Program-made: the position numbers and the translations under genes
The notes under the pieces: model-generated
Told to the model about the DNA's origin: nothing
Seen by the model: only the letters and a program-made list of their open reading frames with translations
The model's database searches: none
Assembly: GCA_030682835.1 (NCBI GenBank)
Contig: JAUXNG010000072.1
Span: forward strand, 1-64,000
Length of the DNA stretch: 64,000 bases
Source: Hydrogenophaga sp.
GTDB taxonomy: Bacteria > Pseudomonadota > Gammaproteobacteria > Burkholderiales > Burkholderiaceae_C
Reading direction: 5' to 3'
Shown here: positions 25,426-34,067 of the stretch, piece by piece
Numbering within the stretch: position 1 is the stretch's first letter
How the letters are laid out: each line of letters starts with the position of its first letter

Positions 25426-25552
25426 GCGATTCTCCATGTATTGAATGTTCACTGTGACGCTACTGTAACCAACCTGAGAGCGCCACATGGTCGGTGCGGC
25501 CTCTCGCCTGATGACATATGGCGCAGAGGCGGCAAAAGGCAAGCGCGGAGCG

Positions 25553-25575
25553 AAAAAAAGGGCGGAAGACCGCCC
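25553..25575 (-). terminator. Rho-independent terminator after tig
   Basis: On the minus strand GGGCGG-TCTT-CCGCCC followed by seven T's. It lies 60 bp after the tig stop. Confidence 0.88.
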
Positions 25576-25636
25576 TTGCTGGTGCCCAGCGGAACGCGGG
25601 CGGTGACCGAAAGCCGGCCACTCACCCGCGCGCCGC

Positions 25637-26947
25637 TCAGGACTGGCCCATCAGCTCATCAAAAGCGACGGACTTGTCCGTGACCTTGGCCTGGGAGAAC
25701 ACGAACTCGCTCACGTTGTTTTCGATCACGATGGCCTCGACCTCGGCCATGCGGCGGTTGTCACCGGTGTACCAGCGCACCACGTCGGCCGGCTTCTCGT
25801 AGGAAGCAGCCAGCTCTTCGATATGGGCCTTGATCTGCTCGGGCTTGGCGTGGAGTTCGTGGGTGCGAACCAGCTCGGCCACCACCAGACCCAGGCGCAC
25901 GCGGCGCTCGGCTTGCGGGCGGAACAGGTCTTCTGGAATCGGTGCCTTCTCGGCATCTTTCACGCCGCGCTGCTTCAGATCGGCGCGGGCGCCTTCCACC
26001 AGGCGGTCCAGCTCGGCCTGAACGACCGACTTCGGCAGGTCCAGCTCGGCCTTGGCGGCCAGCGCGTCCATCGACGCCTGCTTGTTGCGAGCCAGCACGC
26101 GGAACTTGACTTCGCGCTCCAGATTCTTGCGGATGTCGGCGCGCAGGCCTTCCACCGTGCTGTCGGCAATGCCGAGCGACTTGGCAAAAGCCTCGTCCAC
26201 TTCGGGCAGGTTGGCGGCTTCGATCTTGTTGACGGTCACCAGGAAGTCGGCGGTCTTGCCGGCGACGTCCTTGCCGTGGTAGTCCTCGGGGAAGGCCAGC
26301 GGGAAGGTCTTGGACTCGCCCGACTTCATGCCGCGCACCGCGTCTTCGAACTCCTTGAGCATCTGGCCATCGCCCACGATGAACTGGAAGGCTTCTGCCT
26401 TGCCGCCTTCGAAGGGCTCGCCGTCGATCTTGCCGGCGAAGTCGATGGTGACGCGGTCGCCATCGGTGGCAGCCTGGTCGGCTGCGCGCTGGGCGAAGGT
26501 GCGGCGCTGCTTGCGCAGGATGTCCAGCGTGCGCTCAATGGCGGCGTCGGTCACTTCGGTCGAGACCTTCTCGACCTCGGCGGTGGACAGGTCGCCAATC
26601 TTCACTTCGGGGTACACCTCGAACACGGCGTCAAAGGCCAGCTGGCCCTCAGGCGCTTCTTCCTTCTCGGTGATCTTGGGCTGGCCGGCCACGCGCAGCT
26701 GCGCTTCGTTGGCGGCCGTGGCGAAGGCCTCGCCCACCTTGTCGTTCATGACTTCGTAGTGCACCGAGTAGCCGTAGCGCTGGGCAACGACGTTCATGGG
26801 CACTTTGCCGGGACGGAAACCATCCATCTTCACATCGCGAGCCAGGCGCTTGAGGCGCTTGGACACTTCGCTCTGGATTACCTCTGCCGGGAGCGTCAGG
26901 GTGATCTTGCGCTCAAGCTTCTCCAGGGTTTCAACAGTCACGGTCAT
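25637..26947 (-). CDS. tig: Trigger factor
   Basis: A 436-aa ribosome-associated chaperone and peptidyl-prolyl isomerase. The ribosome-binding signature [13 protein letters not shown] lies near residue 45. An FKBP-type domain follows ([20 protein letters not shown]), then a long helical C-terminal cradle. ATG 26947 has TTTGGAGAGACC upstream; the track ORF extends through tRNA-Leu and is not real there. Confidence 0.97.
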   Translation of the reverse strand: MTVTVETLEKLERKITLTLPAEVIQSEVSKRLKRLARDVKMDGFRPGKVPMNVVAQRYGYSVHYEVMNDKVGEAFATAANEAQLRVAGQPKITEKEEAPEGQLAFDAVFEVYPEVKIGDLSTAEVEKVSTEVTDAAIERTLDILRKQRRTFAQRAADQAATDGDRVTIDFAGKIDGEPFEGGKAEAFQFIVGDGQMLKEFEDAVRGMKSGESKTFPLAFPEDYHGKDVAGKTADFLVTVNKIEAANLPEVDEAFAKSLGIADSTVEGLRADIRKNLEREVKFRVLARNKQASMDALAAKAELDLPKSVVQAELDRLVEGARADLKQRGVKDAEKAPIPEDLFRPQAERRVRLGLVVAELVRTHELHAKPEQIKAHIEELAASYEKPADVVRWYTGDNRRMAEVEAIVIENNVSEFVFSQAKVTDKSVAFDELMGQS

Positions 26948-27013
26948 GGTCTCTCCAAAGATGGGATGGTCATCCAGCCTGCCTGGCTGACCTGGAAAAT
27001 AGTCGTCTGTGTG

Positions 27014-27100
27014 TGGTGCGCGGGGGGGGACTCGAACCCCCACACCATTGCTGGCGTCAGGACCTAAACCTGGTGCGTCTACCAATTTCGCCACCCGCGC
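27014..27100 (-). tRNA. tRNA-Leu (TAG)
   Basis: An 87-nt class-II tRNA on the minus strand: acceptor GCGCGGG/CCCGCGC, D-arm GGCGAAATTGGTAGACGC, anticodon loop TTTAGGT (anticodon TAG), a long variable arm, T-arm GGGGGTTCGAGTCCCCC and CCA. It lies upstream of tig. Confidence 0.95.
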
Positions 27101-27194
27101 GCCTGTGTCTGGCGTCTGCCCGACCGGGTGCCATGGGCACCGTCTGCCGGGCAACACCGATTTTTGGCAGCCTTCGATTGTAGCCGGTGGCGCC

Positions 27195-27875
27195 CTACCC
27201 TCCGGGCGCCCGGCAGCCCAGGCGGCGGCGCAACAGGCGCACGGCGCTGTCGGGCGTGGTCAGCACGGGCAGGCCCAGCGCCTGCTCGACCGCAACGCGG
27301 GCCCGCGCCAGGCTGAACTGCGCCAGCGCGATGACGGTACAGCCCTGAGCCACCAGCGTGCGCGCCGCCTCCACCGCCCGCTCGTCATGGCCGGCGGTGT
27401 CGCCGCGCTCCAGCGCGGCCAGTGCTCCGTCGGCCAGTGCGGTGCACAGCTCGGTCCCGGGCGGAAACTCGGCCGGCATGGATGCCAGCGTGGGCGCGAA
27501 GCTGGCCACCAGCCCCACGCGCGCACCGGTGGCCACCGCCTCGGCCACCATGGCCTCGTTGGGCTTGAGCACCGGCAGGTGGGGCCGGCGGGCGGCCACC
27601 GCGTCGATGCAAGGCCCGAAGGCCGAGCAGGTGAACAGAATGGCCTGTGCGCCCGTGCCCTCGGCGTAGGCGGCCAACGTCTCGAAGCGCTGGTGCATGG
27701 CCGCGTCCAGGCGATCGGCGCCCGCGGCCGCCGCACGCGCCAGATCGGCCGAGAGGCTGTCGTCCAGCAGGTTCATGCGCAGCGCCTGGGGCCAGTCGCG
27801 GGCCAGCGCCTCGTTGATGGGCGCCACCGACTGCGCCAGGGCATGGATGAGCGCGAGGCGTGGTGCTGCGCTCAT
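27195..27875 (-). CDS. Asp/Glu racemase-family protein
   Basis: A 226-aa protein of the aspartate/glutamate/hydantoin racemase superfamily. Two cysteine-bearing motifs correspond to the catalytic pair: ILFTCSAFGPCIDA around residue 80 and a later QGCTVIALAQFSLA. The fold is alternating alpha/beta. The start at ATG 27875 overlaps the TRAP permease stop (ATGA), tying it to that operon. It may interconvert or cleave the transported substrate; family members also include maleate isomerases and arylmalonate decarboxylases, so the reaction is open. Confidence 0.75.
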   Translation of the reverse strand: MSAAPRLALIHALAQSVAPINEALARDWPQALRMNLLDDSLSADLARAAAAGADRLDAAMHQRFETLAAYAEGTGAQAILFTCSAFGPCIDAVAARRPHLPVLKPNEAMVAEAVATGARVGLVASFAPTLASMPAEFPPGTELCTALADGALAALERGDTAGHDERAVEAARTLVAQGCTVIALAQFSLARARVAVEQALGLPVLTTPDSAVRLLRRRLGCRAPGG

Positions 27876-30463
27876 GGCTTCAAGGCCGGGCCCGCCGGGG
27901 CCCGCCGTGCGCGCTGCAGCAGCACCACGAAGGCCAGCAGCAGCAGCGCAGGAATGTAGAACCACTCCTTGCGGGGCCGCTGCGCCGGGACTTCGAGCGA
28001 GGTGATGCGGAAGCCTTGCTCCACGCCGAGCTTCTCGCCCACGCTGCCGAAACGCACGCCCATCACCATCAGCGAGTCGCCGTCGTTCATCACCGTGAGG
28101 CCAGCGCTGGCCAGGCGGGTGCGGGCATCGCCCGGCGCGCCCAGGGGCACCAGCACGCCCTTGCGGATGTCTTTGCCATCCATGTTCATGCCTTCGACCC
28201 AGACCCGCTTGCCGGTGTTGGGCGGCGCATCGGCGATCACCTGCGCCATGGCTTCGCCGCGCACCTCGTCAAAGGGCGGGTGCACCATGTCCATCCAGAA
28301 CCCGGGGCGGAAGAGGGTGAAGCACACCAGCAGCAGGGCCACCGACTCGTACCAGCGGCTCTTCACCACGAAATAGCCCTGCGTGGCCGCGGCGAAGATG
28401 AGCATGGCCGCGATGGCGATCACAACCGTGAGCACCAGGTGCGGCCAGCCGTCGAGCCCGATCAGCAGCAACTGGGTGTTGAAGATGAACAGGAACGGCA
28501 GGATGGCCGTGCGCATGCTGTAGTAGAAGGCCGTGATGCCGGTCTTGATCGGGTCGTGCTTGGCAATGGCCGCCGCCGCAAACGAGGCGAGGCCCACCGG
28601 CGGTGTCACGTCGGCCAGCAGGCCGAAATAGAACACGAACAGGTGAACGGCGATCAGCGGCACGATCAGCCCGCTCTGCGCGCCCAGCTCCACGATCACC
28701 GGCGCCATCAGCGTGGACACGACGATGTAGTTCGCCGTGGTGGGCAGGCCCATGCCCAGAATGATGCTGATGAGCGCGACCAGCACCAGCATGAGCATCA
28801 GGTTGCCGCCCGACAGAATCTCGACCAGCTCGGTCATGACCAGGCCCACCCCGGTGAGCGACACGGTGCCGACGATGATGCCCGCAGCGGCCGTGGCCAC
28901 GCCGATGCCGATCATGTTGCGGGCGCCGGCCACCAGTCCCTCGATCAGGTCGTTCCAGCCGGCCCGTGCCTGCTCGGCAAAGCGGTGGTCGCCCCGGAAG
29001 AAGCCGGTGATGGGTTTCTGCGTGAGCATCACGAACACCATGAACATGGTGGCCCAGAACGCCGAGAGCGCGGGCGACAGGCGCTCGACCATCAGGCACC
29101 ACACCAGCACCACCACCGCCAGCAGGTAGTGCAGGCCCGACTTGACGGTGGGCCCGGTCTCGGGCAATTCGAACACCGGAGCGTTGGGGTCGTCCAGCTG
29201 CAGGTCGGGCTGGCGCGATCCGAACCACAGCAGGCCCACATAGGCCGCGAGCAACAGGCCACCGATCACGGGTACCGCGGCGTCACCCAGCATGCTCTTG
29301 ATGAAACCGATCACGTAATAGGTGATGCCGGCCAGCACCAGGAATCCGGACACCGTCATCAGGAAAGACACCAGGCGCTGCGAGCCCGTGCTGTTGCCCC
29401 GGCGCGGCAGGCCTTCCATGTTGGCCTTCAGAGCTTCAAGGTGCACGATGTAGAACAGCGCGATGTAGGAAATGATGGCCGGCAGGAAGGCGTGCTTCAT
29501 CACCTCGATGTAGGGAATGCCGACGTACTCGACCATCAGGAAGGCCGCGGCACCCATCACCGGCGGCATGATCTGGCCGTTGACCGAGCTCGACACTTCC
29601 ACCGCGCCCGCCTGGTCGCCGCGGTAACCCACCCGCTTCATGAGCGGGATGGTGAAGGTACCGGTGGTGACCACGTTGGCGATCGACGAGCCGGAGATGA
29701 TGCCGGTGGCCGCCGACGACACGACTGCCGCCTTGGCTGGACCGCCGCGCATGTGCCCGAGCAGCGCAAAGGCCGACTTGATGAAGTAGTTGCCGGCGCC
29801 GGCCTTGTCCAGCAGCGAGCCGAACAGCACGAACAGGAAGATGAAGCCGCTGGACACGCCCAGCGCCACACCGTACACACCCTCGGTGGTGAGCCACTGG
29901 TGCGTCATGGCGCGGTCCAGCGAGGCGCCCTTGTGCGCCATCATGTCGGGCATGTAGGGACCGGCGAAGGTGTAGCCCAGGAAGACCAGGGCCACGATCA
30001 CCATGGGCAGGCCGAGCACGCGGCGCGTGGCTTCCAGCAGCAGCACGACGCCGACCACGGCGGTCCACACGTCCACGGGCAGCGGCTGGCCCGGGCGGGT
30101 CGCGAGCTCGCGGTAGAAGATGAAGATGTAGGCCGCTGCATAGGCACCGGCGAGGGCGAACACCCAGTCCAGCGCGGGCACGTGGTCGCGTGGCGAGCGT
30201 TTGCTGGCGGGGTAGGCCATGAAGGCCAGGAAGACGGCAAAGGCCAGGTGGATGGCGCGCGTCTGCGTGTCGTTGAGCACCGGCAGGATGTTCGACACCA
30301 TGTAGGGCAGCGGCGAGGCGATCCAGAGCTGGAACAGCGACCAGACCAGGGCCACGCCCATCAGCAGCCGGGCCACCGCCGGGCCGGGCTTGCGGCCACC
30401 GGTGTCGTTGTCCTCGACCAGTTTGTTGACATCGATGTCGTCGACGTTTCGTTTTGCACTCAC
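27872..30463 (-). CDS. TRAP transporter fused permease (4TM/12TM)
   Basis: An 863-aa inner-membrane protein that fuses the small (DctQ-like) and large (DctM-like) TRAP subunits. An N-terminal four-helix part begins VARLLMGVALVWSLFQLWIA. The large DctM part contains VSSAATGIISGSSIANVVTTG and GQIMPPVMGAAAFLMVEY, typical for TAXI-TRAP permeases. The C-terminal region after about residue 690 has extra helices and a soluble stretch (GEAMAQVIADAPPNTGKR). It works with the TAXI binding protein upstream to import an organic acid or amino-acid-like compound using an ion gradient. Confidence 0.93.
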   Translation of the reverse strand: MSAKRNVDDIDVNKLVEDNDTGGRKPGPAVARLLMGVALVWSLFQLWIASPLPYMVSNILPVLNDTQTRAIHLAFAVFLAFMAYPASKRSPRDHVPALDWVFALAGAYAAAYIFIFYRELATRPGQPLPVDVWTAVVGVVLLLEATRRVLGLPMVIVALVFLGYTFAGPYMPDMMAHKGASLDRAMTHQWLTTEGVYGVALGVSSGFIFLFVLFGSLLDKAGAGNYFIKSAFALLGHMRGGPAKAAVVSSAATGIISGSSIANVVTTGTFTIPLMKRVGYRGDQAGAVEVSSSVNGQIMPPVMGAAAFLMVEYVGIPYIEVMKHAFLPAIISYIALFYIVHLEALKANMEGLPRRGNSTGSQRLVSFLMTVSGFLVLAGITYYVIGFIKSMLGDAAVPVIGGLLLAAYVGLLWFGSRQPDLQLDDPNAPVFELPETGPTVKSGLHYLLAVVVLVWCLMVERLSPALSAFWATMFMVFVMLTQKPITGFFRGDHRFAEQARAGWNDLIEGLVAGARNMIGIGVATAAAGIIVGTVSLTGVGLVMTELVEILSGGNLMLMLVLVALISIILGMGLPTTANYIVVSTLMAPVIVELGAQSGLIVPLIAVHLFVFYFGLLADVTPPVGLASFAAAAIAKHDPIKTGITAFYYSMRTAILPFLFIFNTQLLLIGLDGWPHLVLTVVIAIAAMLIFAAATQGYFVVKSRWYESVALLLVCFTLFRPGFWMDMVHPPFDEVRGEAMAQVIADAPPNTGKRVWVEGMNMDGKDIRKGVLVPLGAPGDARTRLASAGLTVMNDGDSLMVMGVRFGSVGEKLGVEQGFRITSLEVPAQRPRKEWFYIPALLLLAFVVLLQRARRAPAGPALKP

Positions 30464-30521
30464 AGGGGATTTCCTAGAGAGGGAAGAAGGCGCCTGGCGA
30501 ATCCAGGAGCGGAATCAAAAT

Positions 30522-30552
30522 CGCCCCATGTCAGCAGGGCCAACATGGGGCG
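30522..30552 (-). promoter_or_regulatory. Intercistronic hairpin between TAXI and TRAP genes
   Basis: A perfect 10-bp inverted repeat CGCCCCATGT-11 nt-ACATGGGGCG lies between the binding-protein gene and the permease gene. On the minus strand it is followed by ATTTTGATT. Such hairpins commonly lower permease expression relative to the binding protein. Confidence 0.65.
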
Positions 30553-30572
30553 ACAAGCCTGGGCAGGGGGAA

Positions 30573-31547
30573 TTACTTCACCCAGCCTTTTTCCTTGTAG
30601 TACTTCACGGCACCGGGGTGCAGCGGCGCGGCCAGACCGGCCTGGATCATCTTCTCGGGCGTCAGGCCTGCGAACGCAGGGTGCAGCTTCTTGAACTCGT
30701 CCAGGTTGTCAAACACGGCCTTGGTGAACAGGTAGACCTCTTCGTCCGATTTCTTGGCCGAGGTGACCACGGTGGCCAGCACACCGTAGGTCTCGAGTTC
30801 GGTGGCTTGCGACGGATAGGTCTTGGCAGGGATGCGAGCGTCCGAGTAGAAGGCGTTGGCCTTCACCAGGTTCGCGATGGCCGGGCCGGTGACGTTCACC
30901 AGCTGCGCGCCGCAGGTGGTCATCGGATCCTGGATGTTCGCGCTGGGGTGACCCACCACATAGAAGAAGGCATCGATCTTGTTGTCGCACAGGGCGGCAC
31001 CGTGTTCGTCGGCCTTCAGTTCGGACACGGCCGCGAAGTCGCTGCCTTTCATGCCAGTGGCCGCCATCAGCTCGTCCACCGAGGAGCGGGTGCCCGAACC
31101 GGGGTTGCCGATGGCGACGCGCTTGCCCTTCAGATCAGCCAGGCTCTTGATGTTGGCTTCCTTGCGTGCCACCAGCGTCAGCGGCTCGGGGTGCAGCGAC
31201 AGCACGGCGCGCAGGTCTGCCACAGGCTTGCCGTCAAACGCTTTCAGGCCTTTCATGGCGTTGAACTGCTGGTCCGACTGGGCCACGCCGAAATCTAGAT
31301 CGCCACCGTTGATGGTGTTGATGTTGGCCACCGAGCCGCCGGTGGATTCCACCGTGCAGCGGTAGCCGTGCTTGGAACGGTCCTTGTTGACCAGGCGGCA
31401 GATGGCGCCACCAGCGGCGTAGTACACGCCGGTGACACCGCCGGTACCGATGGTCATGAACTTCTGCTGGGCCTGAGCCTGGCCCACGGGGGCCATGAAG
31501 GTGATAGCGGCGGCGACGGCGCTCAGAAAAGCGGTGACTTTCTTCAT
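30573..31547 (-). CDS. TAXI-family TRAP solute-binding protein
   Basis: A 324-aa periplasmic protein. The signal peptide ([20 protein letters not shown], ending near GQAQAQ) is followed by the family's [20 protein letters not shown] opening. Further landmarks are [20 protein letters not shown] and [19 protein letters not shown] 31547 has CAGGAG upstream. TAXI receptors bind glutamate, other dicarboxylates or related acids; the ligand cannot be read from sequence. Confidence 0.93.
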   Translation of the reverse strand: MKKVTAFLSAVAAAITFMAPVGQAQAQQKFMTIGTGGVTGVYYAAGGAICRLVNKDRSKHGYRCTVESTGGSVANINTINGGDLDFGVAQSDQQFNAMKGLKAFDGKPVADLRAVLSLHPEPLTLVARKEANIKSLADLKGKRVAIGNPGSGTRSSVDELMAATGMKGSDFAAVSELKADEHGAALCDNKIDAFFYVVGHPSANIQDPMTTCGAQLVNVTGPAIANLVKANAFYSDARIPAKTYPSQATELETYGVLATVVTSAKKSDEEVYLFTKAVFDNLDEFKKLHPAFAGLTPEKMIQAGLAAPLHPGAVKYYKEKGWVK

Positions 31548-31686
31548 CTCGAACAACTCCTGCAGCGTACTGCGTGGTGAAGGGAATAAACGGGCTTTTG
31601 GCCCCAGACCGCAGATGGTATCGCAAGCTCCATGTAAGTCAGCGCGACGACCCCACGCGTTTACCCTGAAGTCCTATGCATTATTT

Positions 31687-33066
31687 TCATGGCCTTAGAC
31701 CGGCATCGGCGAGCGATCGGTTCAGCGCGCGCTGCAGGCGCTGCACGATCTGCTCCAGATCGTCCGGCGTGCTGATGAAAGGAGGCGCCAGCAGGATGTG
31801 GTCGCCACAGCGGCCGTCCACCGTGCCGCCCATGGGATAGACCATCAGCCCCTCAGCTATTGCCTGGTTCTTGATTCGGCTGTGCAGCTTCAGGGCGGGG
31901 TCGATCCACTGCTGGCTGGCGCGGTCGGCCACCAGCTCCAGGCCCCAGAACAGGCCGCGGCCGCGGATGTCGCCCACCTGGGGGTGAGCGCCGAACGCGT
32001 CATGCAGCAGCACCTGCAGTTGGCGGCCACGTTCCTGCACCTGTGCCAGCAGGCCGTCGCGCTGGATCACGCGCTGTACCGCGAGCGCCGCAGCGCAGGC
32101 CACCGCATGGCCCAGGTAGGTGTGGCCGTGCTGGAACAGGCCGCTGCCCTGGCGGAACGCATCGACGATGTGCGATTGCGCCAGCACTGCGCCAATGGGC
32201 TGGTAACCGCCGCCCAGCCCCTTGGCAATGGTGAGCAGGTGGGGCACCACGCCCTCCTGCTCACAGGCGTGCAGCGTGCCGGTGCGGCCCATGCCACACA
32301 TCACCTCGTCCAGGATCAGCAGGATGCCGTGGCGGTCGCACAGTTCGCGCACGCCCTTGAAGTAGCCCGGCACGGGGGTGAGCACGCCGGCGGTGGCACC
32401 CCCCACCGTTTCGGCCACGAAGGCCATCACGTTCTCGCCGCCCAGCGTGTCGATGGCGTCGGACAGCTCGGCCACCAGCCGATGGCCGTACTGCTCGGGA
32501 GTTTCGTCGTGGCGGCGGTCGCGGTATTCGTAGCACGGTGCGACGTGCGTGACGTCGATCAGGATGGGCTTGAACTGCTCACGCCGCCAGGCATTGCCGC
32601 CCACGGCCAGCGCGCCCAGGGTGTTGCCGTGGTAGCTCTGGCGCCGGGCGATGAAGTGGCGCCGCTGCGGCTGGCCGATCTCCACAAAGTACTGGCGGGC
32701 CATCTTCAACGCCGCCTCCACCGCTTCCGAGCCCCCGCTGACGAAATAGGCGTGGCTCATGCCCGCGGGTGCGGTGTGGATCAGCAGGTCGGCCAGCTCC
32801 TCTGCCACGGCGGTGGTGAAAAAACTCGTGTGCGCGTAAGCCAGCTGGTCAATCTGCGCGTGCATCGCCGCGATCACGTCCGGGTGGCCGTGGCCCAGGC
32901 AGGACACCGCGGCGCCGCCCGACGCGTCGAGGTACTGGCGGCCGCTGGCGTCGGTGATGGCGATGCCCTTCCCGCTCACGGCCACGGGTAGGTCGTGGCG
33001 CAGCTGGCGGTGGAAAACGCGGGTGGCCGCGGGATGGACCGGCTGGTGGGGGTCAAGAGTGGTCAT
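31687..33066 (-). CDS. Class-III PLP-dependent aminotransferase
   Basis: A 459-aa fold-type-I aminotransferase. The PLP-binding features are FVSGGSEAVEAALKMARQYF, the cofactor Asp in LLILDEVMCGMGRTG, and the Schiff-base Lys in LTIAKGLGGGYQPIGA. The SYHGNTLGALAVGG loop is typical of omega-aminotransferases annotated as aspartate aminotransferase family. It is 38 bp downstream of the RpiR gene and upstream of the transporter, so it probably starts degradation of the imported amine or amino acid. The exact amino donor is unknown. Confidence 0.9.
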   Translation of the reverse strand: MTTLDPHQPVHPAATRVFHRQLRHDLPVAVSGKGIAITDASGRQYLDASGGAAVSCLGHGHPDVIAAMHAQIDQLAYAHTSFFTTAVAEELADLLIHTAPAGMSHAYFVSGGSEAVEAALKMARQYFVEIGQPQRRHFIARRQSYHGNTLGALAVGGNAWRREQFKPILIDVTHVAPCYEYRDRRHDETPEQYGHRLVAELSDAIDTLGGENVMAFVAETVGGATAGVLTPVPGYFKGVRELCDRHGILLILDEVMCGMGRTGTLHACEQEGVVPHLLTIAKGLGGGYQPIGAVLAQSHIVDAFRQGSGLFQHGHTYLGHAVACAAALAVQRVIQRDGLLAQVQERGRQLQVLLHDAFGAHPQVGDIRGRGLFWGLELVADRASQQWIDPALKLHSRIKNQAIAEGLMVYPMGGTVDGRCGDHILLAPPFISTPDDLEQIVQRLQRALNRSLADAGLRP

Positions 33067-33104
33067 GGCGTGTCGTCGAAGAATGAGGAGATCAAGTGCA
33101 CGGG

Positions 33105-33971
33105 TCAGCGGGCGCCGCCGGTTGCACGGCGCGAAGCGGGACGGTCCCAGTACGCGCGGGACTGCTGCATCTGCTGCTGGCGCCTTCTGAGGCGCTCCAG
33201 AACAGGTTCACCCCCCTGCTCGGCCACCGCCTGCATGAGCGCTTCCGCGAGTGCCTGGGCGCCGGTCATGGAATGGAAGAACGCGGGCGATGCCGTGTCG
33301 AACACCAGGGACTGCGTGGCCAGGCGCGCCAGCGGCGACAGCGGGCTGTCGGTCAGTGCCAGCACCGGTACCTTGCGGGCGGACGCGAGCTGAGCTGCTT
33401 CCACCGTCTGGACCGCATAGGGCGCCTGACTCACCGTCACGAACAGATCAGGCGGCTCCAGAGCAGCGACCTGGTCTGTCCAGGCGCCCGCTGGATCGGT
33501 CGCCAGCCGGGTGGACGGTCGCAGCCAGTCGCAGCTGTACTGCAGATGGTGGGCAATCCCGAAACTCGCGCGCAAGCCCAGAAACAGCACGTGGCGCGCC
33601 TCCAGCAGGCGCTGGGCTGCGGCTGCCAGCGCGGTGGGGTCGTTGCGGCTGTCCACCGACGCCACGTTGGACGCCTGCGCACGGGCCAGGGGTGATACAT
33701 GGGCGGTATCTGGCGCCGGGCGGCCCACCGCCGAACGCGCCATCTGGGTGCGGACCGGCCGGCGCATGGCCTCGTACCCGTCGAGTCCGAGCGCCTGGGC
33801 CAGACGCGTCATGGTGGCCGGCGACACTCCCGCGGCCTGCGCCGACTGGCGCATCGACTGCAGGCCGACCTCGGCGGGGTGGTCGCGCACCCAGCGCGCG
33901 GCGCGCTGGAGTTCGGGGCTCAGCGTGTGGAAGTACGCATCCAGACGCTCGATGAGGGGGCGGTACGGCAT
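33105..33971 (-). CDS. RpiR/MurR-family regulator
   Basis: A 288-aa repressor-type protein. The N-terminal HTH_6 domain (SMRQSAQAAGVSPATMTRLA) is followed by a SIS domain from about residue 120 (EARHVLFLGLRASFGIAHHL ... DLFVTVSQAPYA). RpiR proteins sense sugar phosphates or, in some branches, amino-acid-type ligands. It heads the aminotransferase/TRAP locus and has a perfect palindrome in its own upstream region. Confidence 0.92.
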   Translation of the reverse strand: MPYRPLIERLDAYFHTLSPELQRAARWVRDHPAEVGLQSMRQSAQAAGVSPATMTRLAQALGLDGYEAMRRPVRTQMARSAVGRPAPDTAHVSPLARAQASNVASVDSRNDPTALAAAAQRLLEARHVLFLGLRASFGIAHHLQYSCDWLRPSTRLATDPAGAWTDQVAALEPPDLFVTVSQAPYAVQTVEAAQLASARKVPVLALTDSPLSPLARLATQSLVFDTASPAFFHSMTGAQALAEALMQAVAEQGGEPVLERLRRRQQQMQQSRAYWDRPASRRATGGAR

Positions 33972-33991
33972 GGGGCTCGAAGATAAATCAA

Positions 33992-34020
33992 TTGGATCAT
34001 TGTGAATTTTAATGATCCAA
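33992..34020. promoter_or_regulatory. Probable RpiR operator palindrome
   Basis: A perfect inverted repeat TTGGATCATT-9 nt-AATGATCCAA, 20 bp upstream of the regulator's start codon, in a locally AT-rich stretch. Centre-to-centre spacing of about 19 bp places the half-sites on one DNA face, as for a dimeric HTH regulator. Confidence 0.75.
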
Positions 34021-34067
34021 ATGTTTCATGTCCATCCCGCATCCGCTTGCCTCCTTGGGATCCCCGA

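Noticed and set aside
27860-30694. 944-codon plus-strand ORF antisense to the TRAP permease
   Set aside because: His/Gln/Arg-rich shadow of the permease; no ribosome site or motif.
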